Part shown: piece after piece, positions 11,761-22,916 of the stretch
Layout of the letters: each line of letters starts with the position of its first letter
Numbering within the stretch: position 1 is the stretch's first letter
Assembly (NCBI GenBank): GCA_014529385.2
Contig: CM043963.1
Location: 108,972,912 to 109,036,911 of the forward strand
DNA from: Adiantum capillus-veneris
Taxonomy: Eukaryota; Streptophyta; Polypodiopsida; Polypodiales; Pteridaceae
Length of the DNA: 64,000 nucleotides
Direction of reading: 5' to 3'
Notes under the pieces: generated by a model
The model's database searches: none
Seen by the model: only the letters and a program-made list of their open reading frames with translations
What the model was told of the DNA's origin: nothing
Translations under genes and position numbers: made by a program

Positions 11761-12790
11761 ATGACACGAGTTGAACGAAGAAAGAAATATCAAGAGTTGA
11801 AAAAAGCTATAAAGGAGAGATATACAGCTGAAATGGAAACCACTGAGGAGGAAGGTAAAGATGTAATGATTGTTCCATCCCATTACAAGAAATATACTCT
11901 CCAAGACCAAAAAATCAAAGTCGAACAACCTGTGAGAGAACCACGAAAACAGGGCGAGTCCTACGAAGGACCTGAAAATGCAAAAAAGATAGATCTGGCC
12001 AAACCAAGAGAAGAGCCTAGACCTGCCTACATTGCAAATGACCTGACAGAAGAAGAAGAAAAGCTTCTGTTAAGATTTCTAAAAGAATACCGAGATATCT
12101 TTGCTTGGTCTTATAAGGATCTCAAGGGTGTTGATCCAGAAATCTGTCAACATATCATACCTATGAGAAATGATGCAAAACCAAGCAGACAAAGGCCATA
12201 CACTTATTATGAGACATTTTCCAGAAAGATCAAAGAAGAGATAGAAAAGCTGCAAGAAGCCAAATTCATTTATGAAATTAAACACAGATTGTCTCCAATT
12301 GTGATAGTACCCAAGAAAAATGGAAAATTAAAAGTGTGTGTCAATCTCAAGAAAGTGAATGCAGCTACCATTAGAGACAAGTTTCCTCTTCCAATCGCTA
12401 AGCATGTTTTAGAACGATTTGCATGAAATTAAGCTTACAGATTTTTAGATGGCTTTTTGGGATACAATCAACGTTTGGTTGACCCCAAGGATCAGCATAA
12501 AATTTCCTTTGCAACGGAATGGGGTATTTGCCTATTGGGTTATGCCTTTTGGGTTAACTAATGCTCCTGCGACCTTTCAAAGATTAATGAGCCATGCTTT
12601 TAAAGAATATCTTTAAAATTTCTTGGAAGTATATATGGATGATCAATGTGTACATTTATCAATTCAGACTGATCATTTTGAATACCTCAAAAATATATTC
12701 GAAAAATGTATACTTTATATAGGATTTGCTTAAATCCAGAAAAGTGCACATTTATGGGTAGACAAGGAGAAATTCTTGGATATATAGTGT
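11761..12790 (+). pseudogene. Element B: reverse transcriptase
   Basis: Frame 11761-12426 begins MTRVERRKKYQELKKAI, passes an acidic segment (ANDLTEEEEKLLLRFLKEY) and reaches the RT fingers: SPIVIVPKKNGKLKVCVNL and KVNAATIRDKFPLP. After TGA at 12424 the palm continues in other frames: FLDGFLGYNQ, LTNAPATFQRLM (about 12556) and the catalytic VYMDD (12629-12643). Several shifts and stops break it. The enzyme would copy element RNA into cDNA. Its N-terminal half matches element C at 15.17-15.78 kb. Confidence 0.8.
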
Positions 12791-12800
12791 TCTTGTTGAA

Positions 12801-13544
12801 TTGCCTAGACCAACAATAGTCAAAGAGGTTCAAGCTTTTATGGGACATTGTGGATATTACAGACGGTTCATTTACATGTATGCTATAAGTGCAAAACCCA
12901 TATATAGCCTGATTACACTCTTTGAATGGACTGATGAGTATGAAGAATCCTTTATGAAGCTTAAGCAAGCTCTCACTTCAGCTCCAATATTGAAAGCACC
13001 AGATTGGAATAAGATATTCCACATACATGTAGATGCTTCCAATTTTTCCATTGGGTGTATCCCAGCTCAACCAGGAGACAGAAAATTTGATTTTCCTATT
13101 TTTTATGCTAGTAGACAGTTGAATATGGTGGATAAAAACTACACAACCACCGAAAGGGAAGGATTAGGAATGTTCTACACCGTAAAAAAGCATAGACATT
13201 ACTTGCTAGCTAAAAAATTTGTGTTCTTTGTGGACCACCAAGCCTTATTGTACTTGGTCAACAAGCCATGCAACACAGGAAGAATCGTGAGATGGTTCAT
13301 CATTCTTATGGGATTTGATTTCACTGTAGTTGTGAAAAAGGGCACCACTCACCAAAGAGCAGATCATTTGTCAAGGATTATATCAGAAGAACCACCAAAG
13401 GGAGTAGATTATGATCTACCAGATGCATATTTGTTCTCCGTGGAAATGATACCTCGATGGTCGGAAAATATGGTATCATTGATGACCATAGCTCAAGTGG
13501 ATTCGCAAATACCACTTTCTATTACAAACGGATTAATTGAGTAA
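12801..13544 (+). pseudogene. Element B: RT thumb and RNase H
   Basis: This 247-codon open segment begins in the connection domain (EVQAFMGHCGYYRRFI) and carries RNase H landmarks in order: HVDASNFSIG (first Asp), TTTEREGLGM (Glu), VDHQALLYL (Asp) and ADHLSR (final Asp). It would degrade the RNA strand during cDNA synthesis. No second, archaeal-type RNase H is visible between this block and integrase, unlike some Tat elements. It is the longest open stretch of element B. Confidence 0.82.
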
Positions 13545-13550
13545 TCAACT

Positions 13551-14972
13551 ATGTATCAATTACTAGATGGAAGGCTGTACAAAATAAATAGAGATGGATT
13601 ATTGCTTTTATGTATTAATCATAAGGAGAAAAACCAATACCTAAGTCAAGCGCATAGTACCGTAGTAGGACTTCACTTTGCGGAAGACCAAACTATGCAA
13701 AGGAGAGACTTGGAGTATTTTGGCCAACTATGAGGAGTGATGTTCACTCATTTGTGAAAAATTGTCCTCAATGTCAGAAACAAGCACCCATACCTCATGT
13801 GACATTGTTCCAAATATCATTCGTTCCTAAGTGGAGTAATTATCTAGTTACTTACTATCAAGCTGAACATTTCCTGAGGATATGAGTAAACGCCACCAAA
13901 GAGCAATTGAAAATGAAGCAAGAGACTATGCTCTTATCGGGAACCAATTGTATCAAAGAGGAAAGGATCAACATCTACGTCTTTGTGCAAATGAAGACAA
14001 ATATATTCCCATTATAGAACAAGCACAAGCTGGATTAGCTGGAGGTCACTTCTCGAGTGGAACCACCCCAAGAGCAATCTTAATGGCAGGTATATGGTGG
14101 CAAACACTTTTTGCAGATGCCAAAGAATATGTTCGAAGGTGTGATGCATGTCAATGAGAAAAAATGCCAACCCGTGTAGATAGCATGTCCTTAAGACCAA
14201 TGATGGGAGCTAGAGCTTTTGCAAAATGGGGTATAGACTTTGTTGGGCCAATACAACCACCTGCTTATAGAACCCAAGCTCAATATATTATTGTAGCTAT
14301 GGACTATTTGACCAAGTGCGTCGAGGCTAAAGCAACTCAAAAGAATGATGCCATAACCACAACCACATTCTTGTATGAGAATGTGTTCACAAGATATGGA
14401 CTACCAATAGAAATTGTCAGTGATAGGGAAACTATTTCTTCAATGAGGTAATTGAGTATCTGCTTAATGAATTTATGGTCATCCATAACAAATCTGCTCC
14501 CTATCATCCAAAAGCAAATGGACAAGCTCAGCATACGAAAAAAATTCTTAGCTTGGTATTGACTAAAGTGGTTAGTTTAGGACGAGCAGACTGGAAAATG
14601 AATCTCCATGTGCTCTATGGGCTTATAAAGTTTCATTCAAAACAGCTTTAAATACTACACCCTTTAAACTTTTTATGGTCTTGATGCCATACTGCCAATA
14701 GAATTTCTATTGCCAACATTAAGGGTAGCTAAGGATCTTGAGTGGACTGGACATGAAATGTCAGACAAACTTGAAGATTTACAAAACCTTGATGAGCAAA
14801 GGCTAACCGTTGTAGCTCACATCTACGCACAAAAGCGGAAACAAAAACAACTTTTTGATTCCCATCTAGTTACAAAAATCTTCAAAAAAGGGACTTAGTT
14901 TTAGTCTATTCCCTTAAGCAACACATTCCCAAGTTTAAGAAAAAGAGAATCGGACCGTTTATAAGGATTTTG
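13551..14972 (+). pseudogene. Element B: integrase with two H2C2 modules
   Basis: The first zinc module spans 13551-13790: AHSTVVGLHF gives the histidines and, after a frameshift near 13725, KNCPQCQ gives the cysteines. A second module lies at 13882-14157 (AGGHFSS then RRCDACQ), with its usual first His replaced by Gln. The core follows: GIDFVGP (Asp, about 14242), IVSDRE (Asp, about 14418), and GQAQ, where the catalytic Glu is Gln (CAG 14529-14531). The C-terminal frame 14710-14898 reads TLRVAKDLEWTGHEMSDKL. Homology ends at about 14972, at the inverted junction with element C. Stops at 13731, 14155 and 14449 confirm decay. Confidence 0.8.
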
Positions 14973-15165
14973 TGCACACCCTTGAGATCCTTATAAGACC
15001 AAGCAAAGATATCTCGTATTCTTTCAATAAACTTAACAAAAGCTCTTCTTCTTCTTCCGTCAGGTCGTTTGCAATGTAGACAGGTCTAGGCTCTTCTCCT
15101 GGTTCGGCCAGATCTATCTTTTTTGCGTTTTTAGGTCCTTCGTAGGACTCGCCCTATTTTCATAG
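14973..15165 (-). pseudogene. Duplicated RT fragment at the B/C junction
   Basis: This segment repeats element C positions about 15409-15600 in the same orientation, with roughly ten differences by eye and small indels. It encodes the acidic segment before RT. It could be a local tandem duplication or a scrap of another copy. Confidence 0.8.
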
Positions 15166-15775
15166 TTGCATTCACTTTCTTGAGATTGAAACACACCCTT
15201 AATTTTCTATTTTTCTTTGGTACTACCACAATTGGAGACACCCAATCTGTGTGTTCAATTTCATAAATGAATTTGGCTTCCTTTAGGTTTTCTATCTCTC
15301 CTTTGATCTTTCTGGCAAATGTCTCATTATAAGTGTATGGCCTTTGTCTGCTTGGTTTCGCATCATCTCTCATAGGTATGGTATGTTGACAGATTTCTGG
15401 ATCAACACCCTTGAGATCCTTATAAGACCAAGCAAAGATATCTCGGTATTCTTTTAGTAAGCTTAACAAAAGATCTTCTTCTTCTTCCGTCAGGTCATTT
15501 GCAATGTAGTCAGGTCTAGGCTCTTCTCTTGGTTTGGCCAAATCTATCTTTTTTGCATTTTCAGGTCCTTCGTAGGACTCGCCCTGTTTTCGTAGTTCTC
15601 TGACAAGTTGTTCGACTTTGATTTTTTGGTCTTGGAGAGTATATTTCTTGTAATGGGATGGAACACTCATTACATCTTTACCTTCCTCCTCAGTGGTTTC
15701 CATTTCAGCTGTATATATCTCCTTTATAGCTTTTTTCAACTCTTGATATTTCTTTCCTCGTTCAACTCGTGTCAT
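15166..15775 (-). pseudogene. Element C: RT N-terminal part, truncated
   Basis: The minus frame starts MTRVERGKKYQELKKAIK and is homologous to element B 11761-12370. It retains SPIVVVPKKNRKLRVCFNL and stops matching after NLKKVNAT at about 15166. The catalytic palm, RNase H and integrase are missing. The frame is open through the retained part, so it is less eroded than the rest of C. Confidence 0.8.
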
Positions 15776-17087
15776 GGTTGAATCTTTGTCCTGGTATTTA
15801 GGTTTTTCTTGAGTCTCCTTTCTTGTTTTTCTCGACGTTTTTTATATTTCTTGCTTTTCATTTAAAGGATATCTACCAGTGATTTTGTCCTTGACACAAT
15901 CATCTGTATCTATCTGCATTAGAAACTGGATGGCATAGGTCTAGATTTCAAGTTTCTCGTGTCTCTTTTTCTTCTATACCATTTCTGTCTTCTCGGTTTC
16001 TCGTTTGGAAAGTCAAAAAACTTTTCCTCCCCTCCTTTCATGAGTAGTTTAGCTCTCACATGTTCTTTTTTTTACCCCAAATCATCTGAGGTAGCTGAAT
16101 GTTCTTCTAACTCATCTGTTGCATCATAGTAGAGGTCTGGAAAGACTTGTTGAGCTTTCATCAAGTCCTTGGATTCTTGAATTTTGTCTTCAATGTGAAG
16201 GGTTGAGAACGTTTATGTGGGAATTATTTCATAGCCATCCTCATTGCAAAATTAAGTAGGCATAGATGTATTTACACATACATCCATTGTTTCTAAAATT
16301 TGAGTCCACTCAAATGGCTCAAACAAATGCTCCGGAAAGGGTTCAAGTACATAGGTTTCATCTCTGCAATCCCTTTCTAAGATACATTCTTCTCATTTTA
16401 AGCTCCCGTTTTTCTGAGACTACGTACATCCAAATAGGTGTGTCTTTGTTCAACCAAGATGAAAGCTTATTTTCAGCGGAAGAGACTGAGTCAAATTCTT
16501 GTATGGGTGTTTTCATGACATCTCTATAATTGTAATCTTTTAGATTAACGCTTGTTATTGATCCCACTTGCTTCCAGTACAGATAATTGTTTCCCCAATC
16601 TTGGATGAGTTGTACTTGTCGTATGAAAGGTCTTCCCAAGATAATTTCATAATTGAGTTTCTAATTTCCAAAGTCCACTATTGCAAAAGTGTGTTGATAA
16701 TCAATCCTGCGAGAATTAACTATCACTTTTTTAAGCAGTCCTAAGGGTCTTTCGATGTGTCCATCAACCAATTACAATTTCATTCTAGTTTGTCTAATGG
16801 CTGGTTGTCCCTATGATTCCCATACTGCTTCTGTGGCTATGGCTATGCCTGCCCCACTATCCAGTATTGTCATGGTTTATATCATTATATCTCATTGGAA
16901 GGGTTGTGTTTCCTTCTTCTCCTTTGTAATATTCTCCGACTTTGTTCATTGGAACATATCGAATCTCTTTGTTATCCAATTCGTGTTTCAACTTTTCCAA
17001 AATTTTCACGATTAGCCCTATTATCCCCACCTTCTCTAGTGTTTTTTGTAGATCATTCCATAGATATGGTTTAATTTTTAACAATTA
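15776..17087 (-). pseudogene. Element C: retropepsin and linker to RT
   Basis: Near 16850 the minus strand encodes ILDSGAGIA (an intact DSG triad), but it lies in a shifted frame because of a two-base loss beside it. Frame 16358-16639 starts MGRPFIRQVQLIQDWG, the C-terminal protease block. Frame 16857-17084 covers the upstream linker. TAA codons at 16072-16074, 16252-16254 and 17085-17087 coincide with those of element B. Confidence 0.75.
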
Positions 17088-18600
17088 TCCTAAAGTAAGA
17101 GTGCTTTGAATGGGTGTAGACATGATTGAATGGATGTTGTCTACCTCTAGGATCTGTTCCGCTCTCTTTATCTAAGTGGTTTTACACACTATGGATTCAT
17201 CTCCGTTATCTCCCAAGTACATGGGTAGTGTTTTCAGAGTCATTGGTTTAGACATTCCTGAAGCTTTAGAGCCGCAATCCCCATACAAGGATTGTACATC
17301 CATGTCCATATAAGGAGGTAGATTGTCTAGCCAAACTTCATCTATAGGAGTTGACTTAAGAGTTAGGCTCCCATCATTAATCTCCCTAACTTTTTCCCAT
17401 TAAGTGTCCTGGCCACTCTTCTTCTACAAAAGAAATTCCATCTAAAGCATCTTCACTGTCAGGCACTATGAGTTCTGGCTCTTTTGTTTCAAGGTGGGGT
17501 TCAACCACCACTTTGGATTTCTATTTACATAGTCCTTCCACAAGCTCCTCAGGTTTTGGCATACTCTCGAGCTTGGGTTTTTGTTCTTCCAACATCTCTT
17601 GAGGAACTCTTACCAAATTTTGATAAGCTTCAAGCTTAGCTGCTTCCATATCTAGAGAAGGAAAGTTTTTCCATTTGTTTTCCATGTTTTGAGTCCCGCT
17701 TGGTAAGCTTCCAAGGCTGCATTGATTGGCTCAAAAATTTTATCTACCAAAATTGATCCTCTAGATTTCACTATGATTTCCTTGATTTCACTTTCAGTTC
17801 CTTTCACTTTGTTGTGGAATAGTTTCTTGGTTTTGTCCTCGATTTCAGCCCTTTGTTTCTGTTTTCTCATCTCATACCTTTTGCTTCTGCTTCTCTTGGT
17901 CTTTTGAGAGGAAATTTTAGTATTCTCTAAATCATCAGAGGAGTTATGTTTCTTTTTCTTACCCTGGGCTGTGGTGATTACCTTGATTGGAACAATTGGT
18001 TCACTCTCAAATGAGCTACTAGGTATCACTTGGACTACGTTCACTACTATTTTAGCTTTGTTTAAAGGATTTTTTGGACAATCTTCAGGGAAGTGTCCTC
18101 CCTTTTTGCAACATTGCTGACAAAAAGCTTCAACTGGCTTAATGTTCTTGTCAGGCTCTAGGAATTTATTTTTCCAGTGATCATCTGCACCACAGTTATG
18201 ATAGTTTCCAGCTCTTGGCTTAATCATGGGTCTTACTATAGGAGGTCTAACACCTTGATTAGCTACATAGTACATCGGTGCAAGCTCTGGTGTAGTATAA
18301 GTCACCATTGGTGGTAGATGTGAATTATACCACTGTCCTACCATTATTGTAGATGGACTAGGCTCAGCATTGGGTGTAACAGGCACTAGTGCTTGTTCAT
18401 CTATGACTCCCTATGAATGCATGTACTTTACAGGCACTGCATTATGTCCAGGATATGGAGGTTGTTGACCCAACACGGGTTGAAGTCTTTCCATACCCAT
18501 TGGAGGTCTTTGAGCTAGGGCCATATTAGCCTGATGTCTATGCATGGGTTGTCCTTGTGGCCTCATAGGCACGTATTGAACATTCCCATTATACTTTGGT
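17088..18600 (-). pseudogene. Element C: Gag zinc knuckles and linker
   Basis: Frame 17652-18386 (244 codons) carries YHNCGADDHWKNKF, where the first and last ligands are lost, and CQQCCKKGGHFPEDC with all four ligands. A strongly basic stretch follows (SSQKTKRSRSKRYEMRKQK), then FEPINAALEAYQAGLK. This is the RNA-binding end of Gag. It is colinear with element B 8951-10454. Confidence 0.78.
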
Positions 18601-19420
18601 CGGTAATATCACTCATTGGTCTCATGGTTGGTCCATTTTCCCTCGATTGTACACCATTTCTACGGACTAATTGGTTGTTCTTGTTGAGGTATCCCTTGCC
18701 CTTATCCCCTCATAGGTGCTTTTTGCATGTTATTCATCATGTCGTTCATCCTTTTAAGCATGTCTTCTATGGCTATAAGCGGTGCTGCAGCAGCCGTTCC
18801 CACTTGTACTAGTTTGGTGGATGTTGTCTTCTCACTTTGATTATCCTTAGGGACATCTTCTTCATTGAAAATATCACAAATTGTCTTCTAAGTCAATAGC
18901 ATCTAACACACTCTTCTAAGGTCATATGCTTCTTACTATACAATATAGCATGAAGTTCTTTGTTTAGCAGTCCCTCTAAAAACAATGATACTAGTCTTTC
19001 TTCTGCAGGTATCTCTAGTTCTGGGCATCTTGCAATGTATTGTTGCATTCTAGTTGCACAATCCCTAACAGACTCACCTTGTTTCTATTTGAAGCTATAG
19101 ATTTGAGCTATTATATAATGTTTAATCCCCATTTTGGAACATGCAGCTACAAATCCTTGAGCTAATGTATTTAATTCCATGATTGACCTTGCTGGAATGT
19201 TTTGGAACCATGTCAGTGCTTTCCCTTCTAATGTCATTCCAAATCGATCGAACTGAGTATGGAAATCAAATATGCGTTCTACTCTTAGCACTTGCTTAAA
19301 GCTTGCTAAGTGGTCATATGGATCCCCAGATCCATTGTATTTTTTGATCCATTTTTTGAAATCAGCTGGTCTGACACGTTTATTTGGTTCAACTCCCGGT
19401 CTCCTGGCAGTTGGTCCTGT
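18601..19420 (-). pseudogene. Element C: Gag capsid domain
   Basis: Frame 19085-19291 gives MLRVERIFDFHTQFDRFGM and ALTWFQNIPARSI. Upstream in the same minus frame is the conserved GSGDPYDHLASFKQ. Beyond a TAG near 19085 the frame continues with SVRDCATRMQQYIARCPELE. It aligns with element A's capsid at 2.2-3.0 kb. It would form the particle shell, but is broken by stops. Confidence 0.72.
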
Positions 19421-20338
19421 TTCGAGTCCTTCAAACCAGCCTGTTGGAAATAGTGACTCATGTAGCCCTAGACTGGCTTTAGTGTCACCCGGTTTTCTTC
19501 GTGATGAGGTAGTTTCTAGTTTTTTAGTAAGATCTCACTCGGAGTTCATCTCTTGGAATAGTTTCTAGTCCTTGGTCCAATATCCAATCCCTTATGGAGT
19601 ACCATTGGTATTTAGTTTGTTCCACCTCTTCAGGAGTCATCATAACAAAGTTATTGTTATAATAATCCCTAAACAGGTAGGTTGGTAGATCTGTTGATCC
19701 CTTGCCTTTGATTTTGAACATATAGATGATCTTCATGGGCGTTAATTGTACTGATTTGGCATGAGAAGTCCATAGAAGATCTTTGACGTGTCTATCCTCC
19801 CAATAATAGACTCCGATCCTAGGATTATCCGTTCTAAGCCGTTTCAAAGGCTTCAAATCAATTTGATTGTATCCCTCGAATTCTAAAGTCAGTGGTCCGT
19901 CTTTTGCTGCCATATCTAGAATTATGGTATTTACTTCTAACCCCCATTTGTCTATCACATCACGATTTTCAACTTGTAAATACTGAGTTTCGTTTTTATC
20001 CATATACATTTTTCCTTGTTTGTTTGCCCTGATTTCCTCTTCAAACTCTATGTCATGGTCATCAATGCAAATAGCATACCCTTCAGGTAAACCTGAGCTC
20101 CATGGCGATTAGTCTTATAAAAAGAGAGTATGTGCTTATATCGCACTGTCGTTCCGGTTTCTGAATGAGTCGAGTAGAAAGACATTTTAGATGTGGATTC
20201 TGAAAAAGTGTCTGAGACTTCTTCAAAGATAGTGTCCAAGTGATTTCCTTAATTCACACTTTCTTCGGTGGATACTCTACTAGCGGTCTCTCCAAATATG
20301 CCTTGATTTGCTAGTATACGACCAGATCTAAGGTTCAT
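19421..20338 (-). pseudogene. Element C: extra N-terminal ORF upstream of gag
   Basis: The start codon at 20336-20338 gives MNLRSGRILANQ, matching the MNLR start of element A. A TAA replaces the Gln after ESVN seen in A. Frames 20048-20239 and 19524-20009 follow, with a frameshift near 20070. Conserved features with A are the ESVN region, a DKWG motif, LRTDNPRIGVYYW and a following hydrophobic IIYMFKI. No recognised domain and no signal or transmembrane segment is seen. Confidence 0.55.
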
Positions 20339-20747
20339 ATAGACTTGTGAAGCCTTAGATAGAGTACTTACCGTCGGATTGACTTATTGTCAACTTCTTC
20401 CGCTTGACTTGATTGCAACTTCTGTCAAGCTTTCAATTCCTTGTCTGCAACCTAATTCATGTATCAATTCTAATCAAGTTAGCTATTCTTTCACAAAGAC
20501 TGTACAATTTTTGCTAACTATTGTGGCTGGTCTATGTGTATCACTTCAAATCGAGCTAAGTGAGTCAGCAATTTAGACTTTCAGATTCTACTTTTGCAAA
20601 AAGCCAAAGGACTAATTTGCAACCTGGAAACTGAGTGAACATGTACTAATTTGGATCCGATTGAACCCAAAATTGCCCGGTGGCCTTGTATTATGATGGT
20701 CTAACATTGTACAAGCTCAAAAATCCAAAACGGTGTCTATGTGTATC

Positions 20748-20777
20748 AAAAGTAAATAATCGCGATTATTTACTTTT
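20748..20777. repeat. Perfect 30-bp palindrome
   Basis: Half-site AAAAGTAAATAATCG is followed immediately by its exact reverse complement. Confidence 0.92.
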
Positions 20778-21034
20778 CTCAAATTTTTACACTTTTTGGC
20801 TTGATTTTCCAAGTAATCAACTTATTAAGGTCCCTGAACAAGTTTCACTTAATTTGAACAAAATTTATTCAAGTTATCAACAGTTTGGTGTCCGCAGACT
20901 CAGTTTTTGAGAATCTGGCTTAAGTCTCCTTTTGTGATACAAATCTCACCAAATTTGATTTGTGTGGTCTACTTGATATGCTTGACCTTGTGGTATACTC
21001 AAATGTGCAAAATTGTCTAGTTTTGTAGCAGATA

Positions 21035-21054
21035 TAAATAATCATGATTATTTA
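21035..21054. repeat. Perfect 20-bp palindrome
   Basis: Half-site TAAATAATCA plus its reverse complement; second unit of the leader array. Confidence 0.9.
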
Positions 21055-21604
21055 CTCTTACTATTTTTATGCAAGTTTTTGTCACAATCTTGACACAGAT
21101 TTGTTAAGCAGCTCAAGTTAAGCTCCCTAGCCAAATTTCATCAAGTTTGGATAATTTCTCTTCAAATGGTCACTAGCTTTGTATCTGCAAACTGACTTTG
21201 CAAATTTGGCCACAATTTTCACTTCAATGATCCAAATCTTGCCAAATTTGATTTGTGGGCTTAATATAACATGCTAAAACTAGTGATATGTTGGATTGGT
21301 CAAAAAAGTTGGAAAATGGGATAGAAGTAAATAATCGTGATTTTTTACGTCTGAAAATTTTCTGCATCTTTTTTGTCAATTGAGTATATACACTTGTTTA
21401 TCACATCAATATAAGCCTATGAGTTAAGTTTCACTGAGTTTGAACAAAAATTTTCCAATTTACACTCAAGTTCTCGACAGTCAGTACAAACAGTTTTTAC
21501 CAAGTTTTTGGTCAGTTTGGTGATCTAAATTCTATGGACCTTTACAAAAGACGTTGTATTTATGCATAGAGTCTCTGGTATAAACCTTGGTCACTTTTGA
21601 GATG

Positions 21605-21632
21605 AAAGTAAATAATCATGATTATTTACTTT
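21605..21632. repeat. Perfect 28-bp palindrome
   Basis: Half-site AAAGTAAATAATCA plus its reverse complement; fourth unit. The third unit (21327-21348) is imperfect. Confidence 0.9.
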
Positions 21633-22309
21633 AGGCCTAAAATGAGCACTTTTTTGAACTTTTTCACTGGACAGTCTTTTCATGAGCTATTTTAAGCCTC
21701 TGAGTCAAGTCAAAACTTAATTTGGCATAAAATGTCAAGAAAAAGTAAATAATCCGAGTTTTTGCAAACTCTTGAATTTTTTACCTCATTGTGTCCTTAC
21801 GCTTACCCACTGGTTCATACAACTTTTAAAGCATAATCCCCAGCCGAATTCAGTGGTTGACAGTCTTCTGGTGCTATTTCTAGCCGTAGACCTAAAATTC
21901 TGCAACTTCACATAAACAACTCACAATTGATTCTTTTGAAGAGAGCAATGTTCTGAGATTTCACCTCGGATTCTACTTACCCTACTCTTAGATTCTACTC
22001 CAATGGGGTTGTGGAAAGTGTCCACAAACACTCGTTTTCTTGTTTTTTAATGGTTTTTTGAGCCTTGATCTTAAGACTTGTCTCGTCCATCAATCATTCT
22101 CAAAGTCCTGATCTAGTCCTACAATTCTACAATCCTAAAAGGTACTTAGCAAGTACAACCTACTTCCAAGATACCTCTACACAGCAAAAGACGACAATCT
22201 TAAGCTATGCGGTTTTAAAAAGAAAGTTTTAACTCTAGGAGATCCTAGAGGAAGTTAAAGGATAACTTCAAAATACGCTCGTGTTTTCTCCTAGTTTATG
22301 TCTCTTCGG

Positions 22310-22327
22310 CCTCCGGCAGCAGTGCCA
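22310..22327 (-). other. Primer binding site of element C (tRNA-Asp type)
   Basis: The minus strand reads TGGCACTGCTGCCGGAGG, close to the TGGCGCC(G/A)TTGCCGGGG primer site used by Tat/Athila-group elements, with mostly transition differences. It places a leader of about 2 kb before the first ORF. Confidence 0.55.
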
Positions 22328-22916
22328 AATATCGAACGGGTGTCTAACCTCACTCCTATCTTATTGCAGACATAGCGAGAACCACGAATATAATTGTCAA
22401 TCCATGGGACAAAGTTGACTCGACTAGTGCATAGAGGCCACAAGAGGTTGTCAATCTCTTGAAAAACAACAAACAACTCACATCTAACTCAAGCTACACT
22501 CAAATGACAGAAATCACCAAAAGCTAGTCGCTCATCGGCAAACAAATCACAATCGTTACAACATCAAACGACATCCAAACGTTACAAAACTTCTAGGACA
22601 TGTTTATACAACCTAAGCACACATGCTCATGGTCTCAAATCTCACTTTAGGTCAAGTTCAAAAAATACGATTATTAACAACACAGCAGTGAGTTTTTGAC
22701 CTATTCGTTTTCGACCCAGAATGCATCTAAATGCTTAGCAATGATACCCCAATACCCCGCCTATATTTATTTATCATTTTGAAGCTTAAATTCCTACTTA
22801 TGATGAAATTAGGCTGCGGGTCAACGATGCCAAAAGCTACGGATTACCATGAAATACATACGTCAATGCGTAGAGCTCTCACCCGTGATTGCAATGTAAC
22901 AGACGGCACTACAATG
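22328..22916. other. Possible 5' LTR remnant of element C
   Basis: Non-coding sequence lying where the 5' LTR of C should be on the minus strand. No partner LTR is in the window, because C is truncated in RT, so its limits cannot be proven. Confidence 0.3.

Larger units (their letters stand above)
20460..21800. repeat. Element C leader: ~285-bp tandem repeat with palindromic cores
   Basis: Four palindromes with the common half-site GTAAATAATC are centred near 20763, 21045, 21338 and 21619, spacings 282, 293 and 281 bp. A fifth half-site lies at 21744-21755. Between them, diverged blocks recur, for example ACCAAATTTGATTTGTG near 20950 and GCCAAATTTGATTTGTG near 21243. A CCCTxxxCAAxTTTCA block also recurs. 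The array lies between the PBS at 22.3 kb and the MNLR start at 20338. The arrangement mirrors element A. Confidence 0.65.

Noticed and set aside
12801-13544. Archaeal-type second RNase H in element B
   Set aside because: Only one RNase H signature set is visible before integrase; the following sequence is a zinc module.
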